Positions 31,699-41,482 are shown, numbered from the stretch's first letter. The stretch is DNA of 64,000 nt from Staphylococcus lutrae (GCF_002101335.1 NZ_CP020773.1:310001-374000); one strand, 5' to 3'. Numbers and translations: made by a program. Notes: generated by a model from the sequence alone, not told the origin.

Positions 31699-32034
31699 AA
31701 AAAACCGTCCCCCAAAAATATCTGCTTTCCAAAGCGCACTTCAAATCGACTTGAATTGCGAGTCATGCATGTCTATGCCTTGTTTCAGTCTATCAACTAT
31801 TCGTCACAAACATGACACGTTTGCTTTTATTTCTTCACACTAGAATGTTTGACGTTGATGCTCCACTTAAAGATCAACACTACTCTAAAATAGGACGAAC
31901 TGAACGGGAGTAAGAACATGTGACTGCCTCACTCCCGTATGACGTCGCTTAGACATTTCGGTCAAATATTCATTATGCTTGCCTTTCATTCCCACCGTAT
32001 CTATTGTGCTCAATCACATGCATGTCAGACGATG
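31699..32034. other. intergenic region without gene
   Basis: A hairpin ACGGGAGT/ACTCCCGT (31904-31911 and 31931-31938) is the only structure; it lacks a T-run, so terminator function is doubtful. No ORF with a ribosome site. Confidence 0.45.
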
Positions 32035-32577
32035 CTATCCTTTACTAAGTTTTTGAAATCGTTGACGCCAAACTTTAATAAAATCAGGTGCAAATGGCCC
32101 TTTTTTCTGTTCAATCCACTGCTGTAAAATATCAACATTCCGTCTTAAAATCATATCGATGTCCTTAGGATAGTTCATCTGGTTCATATGTTGTTCATAT
32201 TCGTCTTCATCTAGTAAATGATACTTTCCATTAGGATAAACTTTAATATCTAAATCATAATCAATATATTTTAATGCTTCTTCATCACATACAAACGGGG
32301 ATGATAAGTTACAATAATAATACACACCATCTTCACGAAACATACAAATCACGTTAAACCAGTACTCTGAATGAAAATAAACAATCGCTGGTTCACGCGT
32401 AACCCAAGTTCGACCATCGCTTTCCGTCACAAGTGTATGATCATTGCCGCCAATGACGACATCTGCAGTCCCTTTTAAAATTGTCGTTTCCGACCAGACA
32501 CGGTGGATATTGCCATCGTGTTTGTAAGATTGAATTTTAATTGCTTCACCCTCTCGCGGTATACACGATTTGACCAA
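32035..32577 (-). CDS. nucleoside tri-/diphosphate phosphatase, YgaC/DUF402 family
   Basis: A 180-residue single-domain DUF402 protein. The family was shown in S. aureus (Ntdp) to hydrolyse nucleoside tri- and diphosphates with divalent metals. The [16 protein letters not shown] beta core, [12 protein letters not shown] and DEDEYEQH acidic metal-binding segments are all conserved. The start is a TTG at 32577 preceded by AAGGTGG at 9 bases; no ATG in frame gives the conserved IPREGE N-terminus. Upstream mutY is on the same strand, about 60 bases away. Confidence 0.85.
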   Translation of the reverse strand: MVKSCIPREGEAIKIQSYKHDGNIHRVWSETTILKGTADVVIGGNDHTLVTESDGRTWVTREPAIVYFHSEYWFNVICMFREDGVYYYCNLSSPFVCDEEALKYIDYDLDIKVYPNGKYHLLDEDEYEQHMNQMNYPKDIDMILRRNVDILQQWIEQKKGPFAPDFIKVWRQRFQKLSKG

Positions 32578-32638
32578 CTTCTCACACCACCTTGATAAAA
32601 ATTCACTTCGTTATTATATCATATTCCTAACACGTTAC

Positions 32639-33691
32639 TTAATTATCCGCTTGACGCACTGCATTAAAAATTTGCGTCATCGAAACAGGGAAAGAATACT
32701 GTGTTTTATCCTCCGCTGCCATCCATTGTCTTCCTTTAACAATGTCCGCTTCTTCTGACGGGTCAATTTTCGCAAGATGCACATTTAAAATCCAAGTTAG
32801 GTGGGTAAATTGATGCTTCATTTGTACCACATTTTCTTGTATCGTGTTCAGTTGCTTTATACCAAGTACATTTAATTTATCCTCATATGAGGTTTCGTTT
32901 TCAAACATAGGGAATTGCCACATTCCCTTTAATAATGACACCGTTCGTTGCTCTATTAAATAATCTCCTGAATGGTTTTGAATGACGTAAACATCAAAGA
33001 CCACTGTTTTCTTTTTGAGCTTTTTAGTTTTCACCGGTCGTTCTAATACTGTGCCTTGCTGAAATGATTCACAATGTATCTGCACTGGACAAAACAAACA
33101 TAAGGGGGCTTTAGGTGTACAGACGAGTGCGCCTAATTCCATCATTGCTTGGTTAAAGTCCCCGGCCTGTTCGGTGACGTATGGCACCAATTCTTGTTCG
33201 TATGCTTTACGTGTGGACTGCAACGCGGTATCTCGAGTATCATCATTTAATCTTGACCAAACACGAAATACATTTCCATCAACTGTGGCAAGCGGTAAAT
33301 CAAAGGCGATACTCATTACAGCTGCTTGTGTATAAGGCCCTACACCTTTTAATGCTAAAAAAGTATCCGATTGTTGAGGGATTTTCCCTTGATGTTGCGC
33401 AACAACTTCTTTAGCTGCTGTATGGAAATGACGTGCCCGACTATAGTAACCTAGACCTTCCCATAATTTTAATACCTCCTCTTCCTTCGCTTTTGCCAAA
33501 TCATGAATCGTTGGATAAGCTTCTATAAAACGCAAGTAGTAATCACGTACTGTATCCACTTGTGTTTGTTGTAACATCACTTCACTAATCCAAATATAGT
33601 ATGGATTTTTAGTTTCTCTCCATGGCATTTGTCGTTGCGCTGCTTCAAACCATGTCAGTAAATGCGATTTAAAGGTCGTTTCATTTAACAT
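32639..33691 (-). CDS. mutY: A/G-specific adenine glycosylase MutY
   Basis: Removes adenine mispaired with 8-oxoguanine. The 350 residues show catalytic Glu37 in WISEVMLQQTQV and a helix-hairpin-helix (LKGVGPYTQAA) with Asp in ATVDGNVFRV. The [4Fe-4S] motif C-x6-C-x2-C-x5-C is in CTPKAPLCLFCPVQIHC. The last ~120 residues are the NUDIX-like domain that reads 8-oxoG. It is divergent from the YdjM-type gene at 33782, the same arrangement as yfhQ-yfhP in Bacillus. Confidence 0.95.
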   Translation of the reverse strand: MLNETTFKSHLLTWFEAAQRQMPWRETKNPYYIWISEVMLQQTQVDTVRDYYLRFIEAYPTIHDLAKAKEEEVLKLWEGLGYYSRARHFHTAAKEVVAQHQGKIPQQSDTFLALKGVGPYTQAAVMSIAFDLPLATVDGNVFRVWSRLNDDTRDTALQSTRKAYEQELVPYVTEQAGDFNQAMMELGALVCTPKAPLCLFCPVQIHCESFQQGTVLERPVKTKKLKKKTVVFDVYVIQNHSGDYLIEQRTVSLLKGMWQFPMFENETSYEDKLNVLGIKQLNTIQENVVQMKHQFTHLTWILNVHLAKIDPSEEADIVKGRQWMAAEDKTQYSFPVSMTQIFNAVRQADN

Positions 33692-33781
33692 TGAAATGCT
33701 CCTTATTCATTTGAAAAATTTTTGTACAATCTAAATATCGACTATAATAATATTAAGTTATTTTGAAAAGAGTGAGACAAT

Positions 33782-34759
33782 ATGGATACTGCAACACATA
33801 TTGCAATTGGTGTCGGATTGACTGCCCTTGCAACAACAGATCCTACAATGAGTGGAAACTTTGCGGCAACAGCAACAATACTCATTGGTGGTTCGCTAAT
33901 TCCTGATAGTGATACTGTACTAAAATTAAAAGATAATGCAACATATATCGCCAACCATCGAGGCATCACCCATTCGATTCCTTTCACATTATTTTGGCCT
34001 TTGTTAATCACGTTACTGGTCTATGTCTTTTTTAGACATGTGGATCCACTACACGTTTGGCTATGGGCACAGTTGGCTGTTTTTCTCCATGTTTTTGTAG
34101 ATATATTCAACTCTTATGGTACACAAGCCCTACGTCCTATTTCTAACAAATGGATTCAATTAAGTGTGATCAACACTTTTGATCCCATTATATTCATCAT
34201 TTTATTAGTAGGGATTATCGTGTGGATGTTAGGTGTACATCCTTATGCCGCGTTTAGCCCGATTGTTATAATTTTAATTGGCTACTATCTCATTCGTTTC
34301 CGAATGCGCAGTTGGCTGAAAAAACAAGCATTAAACCAAGTTGAGCATTTAGGCACACCGATTAAAGTTTTCATTGCGCCTACAATGCGCTTTATGCAGT
34401 GGCGTATCGCCATTCAAACTGCTGAACATGATTATGTGGGCCGTAGTTATGGACGTAATATTGTCTTTAGTGATAAAGTCAAACGCCAACCTTTTCCTAG
34501 TTCTGAAATTATGAAATATGCGCAATACGATCCAAATGTAAAAGCTTTTTTAAACTTTTCATCAATCTATCGTTGGCATGTTGCTCATGTCGATAACCAA
34601 ACCATCGAATTACGTTTTATTGATTTACGTTATTTAAAAAATGGCCATTATCAATTTGTTGCTATTTTACATCTTGATCAAGATATGAAAGTGATGCATT
34701 CTTATACTGGTTGGGTCTTTAGTGAAGAGAAATTAAAAAAGAAATTACTTGCACATTAA
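33782..34759 (+). CDS. membrane-bound metal-dependent hydrolase, YdjM/YfhP family
   Basis: A 325-residue protein with several membrane helices (about 10-200) and conserved metal-binding residues of the LexA-regulated YdjM superfamily: H6 near the start (MDTATHIAIG), D42/D44 in IPDSDTVL, H60 and H65 in NHRGITHSIPF, and HVFVDIFNSYG. The C-terminal ~115 residues form a soluble domain. The enzymatic reaction is unknown for the family. Divergent from mutY with ~90 bases between. A strong terminator follows. Confidence 0.78.
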   Translation: MDTATHIAIGVGLTALATTDPTMSGNFAATATILIGGSLIPDSDTVLKLKDNATYIANHRGITHSIPFTLFWPLLITLLVYVFFRHVDPLHVWLWAQLAVFLHVFVDIFNSYGTQALRPISNKWIQLSVINTFDPIIFIILLVGIIVWMLGVHPYAAFSPIVIILIGYYLIRFRMRSWLKKQALNQVEHLGTPIKVFIAPTMRFMQWRIAIQTAEHDYVGRSYGRNIVFSDKVKRQPFPSSEIMKYAQYDPNVKAFLNFSSIYRWHVAHVDNQTIELRFIDLRYLKNGHYQFVAILHLDQDMKVMHSYTGWVFSEEKLKKKLLAH

Positions 34760-34799
34760 TCCCCCTCGAAATATGTCCGTCACCTTATCTGCAATCTAT

Positions 34800-34842
34800 C
34801 CCCATATAAAAAGCCGAGGTCATCTCGGCTTTTTATATGGGG
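34800..34842. terminator. bidirectional terminator
   Basis: A 20-bp perfect stem around TCAT: CCCCATATAAAAAGCCGAGG and its complement. A and T runs inside the stem suit both directions; it separates convergent genes. Confidence 0.9.
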
Positions 34843-34891
34843 ATACAATTTTATATCCTACATATGAATCAAAATGCATGCGCTGATTTTA

Positions 34892-35689
34892 TTATGATTC
34901 ATCTTTGTCTGGCTGATGGTGCTCGTTAGGTCTAAGCTGAGATACATAGTCCTTTAATGCAAAACAAAACACAGTCATCAAACCAATGAAACAAATAAAG
35001 TAAAAATGATAACCTAAATGATTCATCGCTTCTCTTCCCACAATGATTGATTGTTGCATTCCATTGACCAAGTAATACATTGGGTTGAGCATCATCAAAT
35101 GCGTCAACCAACCATTATTGCTTGTTGGAATGTAAAGGATAGGTAATAAACAAAATGTAATGATCACGACGATAGCAAAAATACGTGACAACTTAGGATA
35201 TAATACGTAGATGAGTCCGAGTAAATTCGACAAAATAACAATAAATAATAGACTCATTACACTGTAAAAACCTACACCAATCCAAGTCGTATGTGTATTA
35301 AGTGGTTTTAATAATGCCATGACCATCATTATAATAACAATCACACCTGTGTATATGACGCTCGATAACAAAACATGAAAAAATGGGCTACTGTTAAAAT
35401 GTCGAGTCACATAGTAATCTCTTGGAAAAAAACGATAATGAATATAGATGGCAATCCAGATCACTGCAAAGATTAACAATCCTGTTAATCGGTAATCAAA
35501 CGTGGCCTGAGTCACTTCAGCAATTTTAAAAACCTTATAAGTTAGCGTTGTGAGTACTATGAACAAGATCCCCACTGCCAACGTTAATGCAGTCCATTTG
35601 CGATGCATATTGAGGCGATATATGCTATGCCTCATTATACTTCCACGATTATGAAAAAAATGAATGAACTTTTCTAGCACAGCAATCAC
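34892..35689 (-). CDS. TagG-like ABC-2 type permease
   Basis: A 265-residue membrane protein with six predicted helices (near 34-54, 68-86, 104-130, 138-160, 168-190 and 225-247). The loop LTHLMMLNPMYYLVNGMQQS before the last helices is the ABC2-permease signature found in teichoic-acid exporter TagG/TarG. It starts directly after the end of the degenerate TagH-like gene, so the two are co-transcribed. It is shorter and more divergent than genuine TarG, and the true tarGH operon usually lies beside tarB/tarA elsewhere. Probably a paralogous exporter or a regulatory membrane complex. Confidence 0.7.
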   Translation of the reverse strand: MIAVLEKFIHFFHNRGSIMRHSIYRLNMHRKWTALTLAVGILFIVLTTLTYKVFKIAEVTQATFDYRLTGLLIFAVIWIAIYIHYRFFPRDYYVTRHFNSSPFFHVLLSSVIYTGVIVIIMMVMALLKPLNTHTTWIGVGFYSVMSLLFIVILSNLLGLIYVLYPKLSRIFAIVVIITFCLLPILYIPTSNNGWLTHLMMLNPMYYLVNGMQQSIIVGREAMNHLGYHFYFICFIGLMTVFCFALKDYVSQLRPNEHHQPDKDES

Positions 35690-37219
35690 CTACAATTCTA
35701 TATAAATCCATTTGGAATTTTTAAGATCAGCCACCCAATAACCCGAATCTGTTTTCCCAATCCATAGATCGGATTTAATTTTAAATTCATCTTTAAACTT
35801 GTCTTGTTGCACAATTGGAAATGTAAAGCCGATTAAGCGATTTCGATCATCAAACAACATGTCTATCGGTTGTTCTACAATAGGTTCTACAAATCGTTGT
35901 TCATGTTCAGGGACAAGTGTTTCATTTACTTTTTTATGGTTGTGATGGAGCGCACTGTTGAAATAATCTATAGAAGTGAGGTAATTACTTTTCATAAATG
36001 GTTCAAGTTGTTTACGTTCTACTTCTTTATACAATGCAGCAGGATTAAGATATTCGAATGCATCCTTATCCGCTTGATAACTTTTATCGTCTACCTCTAT
36101 TTTATATGTCGTTTTATTTTCTCCTAAAATAGAAGCCACTGCATAACGTGGTAATTGGATCGCAGCGTGATTTCCTTCTATCGCAGTTAACGTCACTTCT
36201 TTATCTTTTACAATACCATAGGCCAACTTCTCAGTGTATGGGTCAGTATTAGATTTAGAAATCGTTGATTGCGTGGCTAATGGTGCACTGGCCACTTTCC
36301 CTATATTGTTAAATACGAATAAACCCGCGATACACATACCAACAAAAAACAAGGCGGATCCCGTCCAAATACGTGCTAAAAAGACAGGTGGCTGCGCATG
36401 CTGATAACGTTCAATACGTCTAAAATTGTAAGTCATTTCAGGCACACGCGTACGGTTGCGCTTCCAATCTTCATCAAAATGATGCATTTCTTCAGTTGAT
36501 TTTAACGAAGCCATATCACGCTGATGCGATAAGAAGTATGGGAGGACTTGATTAATCGACCCCTCTTTTCTAAGTTGTCCATGTGAGATCCAAGCCAAAT
36601 AGTTACTCACTGCCTTGATTTTATCGACATCATTGTCAATCGTAATCCATGACCATTCACGTTGAACATAGTCTTGATACATCGCTTTCGCTTTTTCGAA
36701 AAAGTCCGCATCTAAACGACTTAAAATATGACTCAAGATGACAATTTTCGCCTCTGATGCCCGCGCAAGACTAAATAACAGTTGAGCATATTGCGCATCT
36801 GTTAAATCCTTCACACGAGAGGTTTGTACATCGTCCAAGTGTGCATATTTTATAATTTGCGTCACTTTATGTTCTGGTGGATCATAAGGAAACAATTGAA
36901 TGACATCTTTGACATAATCTACGACTGCAACGTCTTCAACTGTTTTTTGGTTCATATTGACATAAAACAATGACGTGGTGCGCGCAATCCTTCCTTTATC
37001 CGGTTCAACAGTACCCGCTAATATTTCACCTACAAGTGATTTTGAGGATTCAGCTTCACCAATGATACCTAACGCTTCACCTTCGTATATATGTAAAGAA
37101 ATATTGTTTAATTCAATATCTTCTGGTTGATAACTAAAAGGTTTAAGCACATTTTGCTTTTTTTGATTTCGATAATAATGTGTGACATTAATCATCTTCA
37201 AGACAATTGAACTCCCCAT
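35690..37219 (-). CDS. TagH-like ABC protein with degenerate ATPase site and extracellular C-terminal domain
   Basis: A 509-residue protein. The N-terminal ~230 residues are an ABC ATPase fold, a membrane helix lies near 280-302 (RIWTGSALFFVGMCIAGLFV), and ~200 residues follow outside, the layout of TagH. The catalytic motifs are degraded. Walker A reads GEAESSKS (54-61, the Gly before Lys replaced by Ser). The signature reads LTDAQ in place of LSGGQ. Walker B ends ILSHIL, so both the Asp and the catalytic Glu are missing. The H-loop His is absent (ITIDND). It may bind but not hydrolyse ATP. Start at 37219 is uncertain; the ribosome site AAGGGA is 10-11 bases away. Confidence 0.75.
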   Translation of the reverse strand: MGSSIVLKMINVTHYYRNQKKQNVLKPFSYQPEDIELNNISLHIYEGEALGIIGEAESSKSLVGEILAGTVEPDKGRIARTTSLFYVNMNQKTVEDVAVVDYVKDVIQLFPYDPPEHKVTQIIKYAHLDDVQTSRVKDLTDAQYAQLLFSLARASEAKIVILSHILSRLDADFFEKAKAMYQDYVQREWSWITIDNDVDKIKAVSNYLAWISHGQLRKEGSINQVLPYFLSHQRDMASLKSTEEMHHFDEDWKRNRTRVPEMTYNFRRIERYQHAQPPVFLARIWTGSALFFVGMCIAGLFVFNNIGKVASAPLATQSTISKSNTDPYTEKLAYGIVKDKEVTLTAIEGNHAAIQLPRYAVASILGENKTTYKIEVDDKSYQADKDAFEYLNPAALYKEVERKQLEPFMKSNYLTSIDYFNSALHHNHKKVNETLVPEHEQRFVEPIVEQPIDMLFDDRNRLIGFTFPIVQQDKFKDEFKIKSDLWIGKTDSGYWVADLKNSKWIYIEL

Positions 37220-37234
37220 GCGCTAAAATCCCTT

Positions 37235-37549
37235 CTATATTTGTAATAATGAAATGGGTAAACCTTCTTCAGACTGAGTGCTATGGGTGCGATATCCCCA
37301 AGCAAACACGCCTTTGAGACGTTCCACCTTAAAGTCATCACCGGAGCCATCTTTAAGTCTGTATACCTGTCCCATTTCAATCTCATTTGTATCAATTAAA
37401 TAACTTTCTGCGATCACAACTTTATTTGCATAAACATCATACTCATTCATAATTCCGTTCATTTCAGCTTTACGCATTTTTTCTTTACTCGTTTGAATCA
37501 CTTGTAATATTTCTTGTCTATCCATCTCGCTAAAACGTTTTTCAATCAT
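37235..37549 (-). CDS. yfhH: YfhH/DUF1811 family protein
   Basis: A 104-residue soluble protein of the YfhH (DUF1811) family. It has an N-terminal helix pair (EILQVIQTSKEKMRKAEMNG) and a C-terminal SH3-like beta part (IEMGQVYRLKDGSGDDFKVE, then GVFAWGYR). I use the ATG at 37549, inside the end of recX (8-base overlap), since the GTG at 37561 belongs to recX codons. The family accompanies recX in Bacillus and Staphylococcus; its role is unknown. Confidence 0.8.
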   Translation of the reverse strand: MIEKRFSEMDRQEILQVIQTSKEKMRKAEMNGIMNEYDVYANKVVIAESYLIDTNEIEMGQVYRLKDGSGDDFKVERLKGVFAWGYRTHSTQSEEGLPISLLQI

Positions 37550-38345
37550 AGTCAATTCCACTTTCCATCATTTTTCGTTGGATATGATCATATTGATACC
37601 CTTTTCTTAATAATGCTTCAACCGTTTTCATGTATAAGGGCTTTCCTTCATATTTCTTCTGATATTTATTATAAACTTTCTCTAAATCTCGTTGCAATAA
37701 ATTATCCACCATTTCTGGATCTGAGGTGAAATCCAGTGCATCCAACACTTTAAAAATCGTATCATGTAGATACCCTTTTTGCTGCAAAGCGTGTTGAACT
37801 TTAAGTTTGACTTTAGCTGCCGGTCCTTGCTTCTGATTCATTATTTTATGCGCAAGTTGAACAATGGTGTCAAAGTCTTGTTCTTCTTCATATAATGCAA
37901 CACCCTCGCCAATTAACGCAGGTTCTACACCGGCTTGTACTAACTTTTGTCGAAATCGCTCTGGACCTTTATCAGTCGTACGCAACATCGTATTTTTCAA
38001 ACTGATCATGTAATCTCTATGATCAATGAATCGATGGCGTTCACAATAAGCCAGCGCCACTGACACAATGTCCTCTTCAAATCCTTGTCGCGATAAATGT
38101 GTATGAATTTCTTTTCGCGTCCTTTTGCGGAAGGATAAATATTGTATCGCTTGGTTCACTGCTTGTTGTACATGTTCCCGATCGCCCAGTGCCTTAAGCT
38201 GTCCTGAATCGATAGTATCTCCTTTTTTTATATTAAAAGCAACGAGCGTATCCATTGAAATACCTAACGCAAATGCGTCATCCACATAGATATTAAAACG
38301 CTCATGGTTGTTTTTCTGAACTTCTATTTTTGTGATTTTCGGCAT
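37542..38345 (-). CDS. recX: recombination regulator RecX
   Basis: A 267-residue RecX made of repeated three-helix modules that cap RecA filaments. Typical segments are RKRTRKEIHTHLSRQGFEED, HRFIDHRDY, KGPERFRQKLVQAGV and LQQKGYLHDTI. Start at 38345, because GGGGGGAG lies 4 bases before MPKITKIEV; the frame extends to 38384 without support. It overlaps yfhH downstream. The length fits staphylococcal RecX. Confidence 0.92.
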   Translation of the reverse strand: MPKITKIEVQKNNHERFNIYVDDAFALGISMDTLVAFNIKKGDTIDSGQLKALGDREHVQQAVNQAIQYLSFRKRTRKEIHTHLSRQGFEEDIVSVALAYCERHRFIDHRDYMISLKNTMLRTTDKGPERFRQKLVQAGVEPALIGEGVALYEEEQDFDTIVQLAHKIMNQKQGPAAKVKLKVQHALQQKGYLHDTIFKVLDALDFTSDPEMVDNLLQRDLEKVYNKYQKKYEGKPLYMKTVEALLRKGYQYDHIQRKMMESGIDYD

Positions 38346-38557
38346 GAATCTCCCCCCACTAAAATAACAAAAGGAGTAGTGCACGGATCTAACATGTTGA
38401 TTAGATATCTATGCGCTACCCACTTCTTTTATTGCACCGTCAACAGTCATTGACACACAATGATAGCCGCTTCATACATCCCATTCGCATTGCTTTTGTT
38501 TAAACAAATAAGAAAGGATTGGACTTGTGGTTAAATCTATTATGCCACACTTTAAAG

Positions 38558-39364
38558 CTAAGCACCAAGCTGTTGCAGTGCTTCTGTATACTGTTGCTCA
38601 TTGATATATTTTTGTTGTTTCATTTTTTCTAATGTCATTTTCGTTCGATTAATAAATGCTGGTGACATTTGATTCACATGATAAACGGAAGGTGCATTGA
38701 CTTTACTTGCTAAAATAGCACTTTGTAACACTGTTATATGAGGCAATGCATAATTTTGCTGATTCACTGTCGTTCCAAAATAATAATTCGCGGCCGATTC
38801 AATCGTATATTGGTTATCACCGTAGTAAATGTTATTCATATAATAACTCAAAATTTGATCTTTATTATAATGTGACTCTATACGCCTTGCTACAAACATT
38901 TCTTTTAGCTTACGTGTAATGGTTTGTTGATTGTCGTAATAATAATTTTTAGCAAGTTGCTGCGTAATCGTACTGCCCCCTTGTAAGCGATCTCTATCCC
39001 GCAAAGAAGCAAATATCGCACGTAAACTCCCACGATAATCAACACCTGAATGCTGATAAAAACGTCGATCTTCCACAGCAATAAATGCCCCTTTCGTATA
39101 ATCTGGCATTTGTGAAACAGGGACATAGCTTGCTTTTTTCTCGATGCTTTGCAAATCATTAACATCTGCACGTTGCGCCATGACATACATTAAACCGATA
39201 AATATGGCAACAACCATTACCATCAACAGCAAGATTGTTCTAAAAATCCGACGTGGTCTTTGCTTTTTAGGCGGTTGTCCTACTGGTCGATAATACGTGT
39301 TATGATAGGGTTCATTATTTGGCGGTATATTCGCGTGTTTTACCATTCGGTCTTTCCTTTTCAT
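38558..39364 (-). CDS. sgtB: monofunctional peptidoglycan glycosyltransferase SgtB
   Basis: Polymerises lipid II into glycan strands on the outer membrane face. The 268 residues have a short cytoplasmic segment, one membrane helix (about 43-63) and a GT51 domain. GT51 motifs: catalytic Glu98 in FIAVEDRRFYQHSG, GGSTITQQLAKNYYY near 135-150, RKLKEMFVARRIE and KDQILSYYMNNIYYG. There is no transpeptidase domain, which separates it from PBP2. In S. aureus sgtB responds to cell-wall stress; vraSR is in this window. Start supported by AGGTCATT before ATG. Confidence 0.93.
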   Translation of the reverse strand: MKRKDRMVKHANIPPNNEPYHNTYYRPVGQPPKKQRPRRIFRTILLLMVMVVAIFIGLMYVMAQRADVNDLQSIEKKASYVPVSQMPDYTKGAFIAVEDRRFYQHSGVDYRGSLRAIFASLRDRDRLQGGSTITQQLAKNYYYDNQQTITRKLKEMFVARRIESHYNKDQILSYYMNNIYYGDNQYTIESAANYYFGTTVNQQNYALPHITVLQSAILASKVNAPSVYHVNQMSPAFINRTKMTLEKMKQQKYINEQQYTEALQQLGA

Positions 39365-39553
39365 TCATAATGACCTACTTTCTCAATTTCAAATCACTTG
39401 TTAATGTGAGTGTAACAAGTCCCACTTCAATTGGCTATACGTTTTCATAAAAATCAGTCTGTAGCATGAGCATGAACTTTGAAAAAATGTTACGACCCGT
39501 GAAAAAATGGGTATATGACTGAAAATCAAAGAAATAGAAGGAGCAATTTAATT

Positions 39554-41299
39554 ATGGGAAAAGTAAAAGCAAATATGGCTTTAATTAAAGCATTGCAAGC
39601 GTGGGAGATCGATCACGTCTACGGTATTCCAGGTGATTCCATCGATGCCGTTGTAGATGGTTTGAAAGCAGTAGAAGACAAGATTCGATTTATACATGTT
39701 CGCCATGAAGAAGTGGCAAGTCTAGCCGCTGCAGCTTATACAAAATTAACAGGGAAAATCGGTGTTGCACTCGCCATAGGTGGACCTGGCGCCATTCACT
39801 TGTTAAATGGGATGTACGATGCAAAAATGGACAATGTTCCGCAATTGATTTTATCAGGCCAAGCAGACAGTCACAAACTTGGAACAAAAGCATTTCAGGA
39901 AGTGAATTTACCTCAATTATTTGAAGATGTGGCTGTATACAATTATCAACTTAAAGACAATGATGCAGACCGACTATTTGAAATTGTTGATGAAGCCATT
40001 CGTACCGCTTATCAGAAAAAAGGCGTTGCGGTTTTAACTTTACCCAATAATATATTAAACACCAAAGTCGATGATCACTTCCCTACTACTGTACCGCCTT
40101 ATCAACCCGAAATCAAACAACCGTTAAATCATGAAATTCAAAAAGCAGCAAAACTGTTCAATGAAAGTAAAAAACCCGTCATTTTAGTAGGAAAAGGGAC
40201 CGCTCATGCTAAAACAGAAGTACGTCAATTAATCGAAAAAGGGAAAATCCCAACCATTGTGACACTACCCTCAAAAACAATTGTGGGTGATCACCATCCA
40301 AATCAACTGGGTAATATTGGTAAAATTGGCTCTAAACCTTCTTACCAAGCGATGCAAAACGCCGATTTACTTATTTTAGCGGGGACCAATTATCCTTATG
40401 TGGATTATCTACCTAAAAAAGATATCCCTGCCATTCAAATCGACGCATCACCAGAAGCGATTGGACACCGCTTCAACATTGATGCCCCTATCGTAGGAGA
40501 TAGCAAACTTGCCTTACAAGCGTTGACCGAAGCGATTGAACCTGTTTCAAAACGTGACTTTTTAGATGAAATGTTAGCACATAAAGAAACTTGGCAACAG
40601 TGGATGGCTGAAGATTTGAAAAATGATGCCAATCCTATTCGTCCTGAACGCTTAATGGATGCCATCAATAAAGTTATTCATGAAGATACGATTATCGCTG
40701 CAGATGTTGGAACTTCAACCGTTTGGTCAACACGTTATTTGCAGCTAGGGATTAAAAATGACTTCATCATCTCAAGTTGGTTAGGAACAATGGGATGTGC
40801 CTTACCAACAGCCATCGCATCACGTATCGCTTATCCTGGCCGCCAAGTTATCGGCATTATCGGCGACGGGGCATTCGAAATGGTCATGCAAGACTTTGCG
40901 ACAGCTGTCCAGTATCGCTTGCCAATGGTCCTTTTCATACTAAACAATAGTGAATTATCGTTTATTAAGTATGAACAACAAGAAGCCGGTGAATTGGAAT
41001 ATGGTATTGATTTTAGTGATATTGACTTTGCTAAATTTGCCGAGAGTTGTGGCGGTATCGGATATACTTTGACAGATTCTAAAGATATTGATGGGATTGT
41101 GCAAACAGCCGTTCAGCAACATCGTCCAACGATTGTCAATGTATATGTTGATAAAAATGCGGCGCCACTTCCAGGTAAAATTGTACCTGAGCAAGCACTG
41201 AATTATGCAAAATGGGCTTACCGTAGCTTAACAGAAGATCATAAATTTATCTTTAAAGAGATGCCCTCACTCTCCACTGCTGTAAAACGATTCTTATAA
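39554..41299 (+). CDS. cidC: pyruvate oxidase (CidC-like)
   Basis: A 581-residue thiamine-diphosphate and FAD enzyme converting pyruvate to acetate and CO2 with electron transfer to quinone. Motifs: the N-terminal TPP glutamate in HVRHEEVASL (52-53), the FAD domain in the middle, and the TPP-binding GDGAFEMVMQDFATAVQY near residues 437-454. It aligns from memory along its whole length with S. aureus CidC but is encoded here alone, without cidA/cidB, between sgtB and a DJ-1 gene. I start at 39554, which has AAGGAG 10 bases upstream. It may be an additional copy of CidC; the rest of the genome would tell. Confidence 0.87.
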   Translation: MGKVKANMALIKALQAWEIDHVYGIPGDSIDAVVDGLKAVEDKIRFIHVRHEEVASLAAAAYTKLTGKIGVALAIGGPGAIHLLNGMYDAKMDNVPQLILSGQADSHKLGTKAFQEVNLPQLFEDVAVYNYQLKDNDADRLFEIVDEAIRTAYQKKGVAVLTLPNNILNTKVDDHFPTTVPPYQPEIKQPLNHEIQKAAKLFNESKKPVILVGKGTAHAKTEVRQLIEKGKIPTIVTLPSKTIVGDHHPNQLGNIGKIGSKPSYQAMQNADLLILAGTNYPYVDYLPKKDIPAIQIDASPEAIGHRFNIDAPIVGDSKLALQALTEAIEPVSKRDFLDEMLAHKETWQQWMAEDLKNDANPIRPERLMDAINKVIHEDTIIAADVGTSTVWSTRYLQLGIKNDFIISSWLGTMGCALPTAIASRIAYPGRQVIGIIGDGAFEMVMQDFATAVQYRLPMVLFILNNSELSFIKYEQQEAGELEYGIDFSDIDFAKFAESCGGIGYTLTDSKDIDGIVQTAVQQHRPTIVNVYVDKNAAPLPGKIVPEQALNYAKWAYRSLTEDHKFIFKEMPSLSTAVKRFL

Positions 41300-41307
41300 T
41301 CATCAAC

Positions 41308-41355
41308 AATGAGGCGCGTGGAATCCAACCCATCATTTCACACGCCTCATTTTTC
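41308..41355 (+). terminator. terminator of the pyruvate oxidase gene
   Basis: AATGAGGCGCGTG pairs with CACACGCCTCATT (one mismatch), followed by TTTTCTTTCT. Confidence 0.85.
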
Positions 41356-41439
41356 TTTCTGTCTCTCATCATGCCCTTCACTGCTAAGATTAAAAGTCCT
41401 AAATAAATTGTTTATATTAACAACATACAACGATAAAAA

Positions 41440-41482
41440 TTGAAAACGGACATGTGCCTTAGCCCATGCCCGCTTTCAATTC
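41440..41482 (-). terminator. terminator of the DJ-1/PfpI gene
   Basis: ATTGAAA and following bases pair with CTTTCAAT across an interrupted GGCATG/CATGTCC stem; T-rich exit on the minus strand. Confidence 0.65.

Noticed and set aside
31904-31938. Hairpin ACGGGAGT/ACTCCCGT as a terminator
   Set aside because: No T-run on either side, and it stands about 100-200 bases from both neighbouring genes; function not supported.
37198-37395. 65-codon minus-strand frame beside yfhH
   Set aside because: Out-of-frame shadow of yfhH and the intergenic region.
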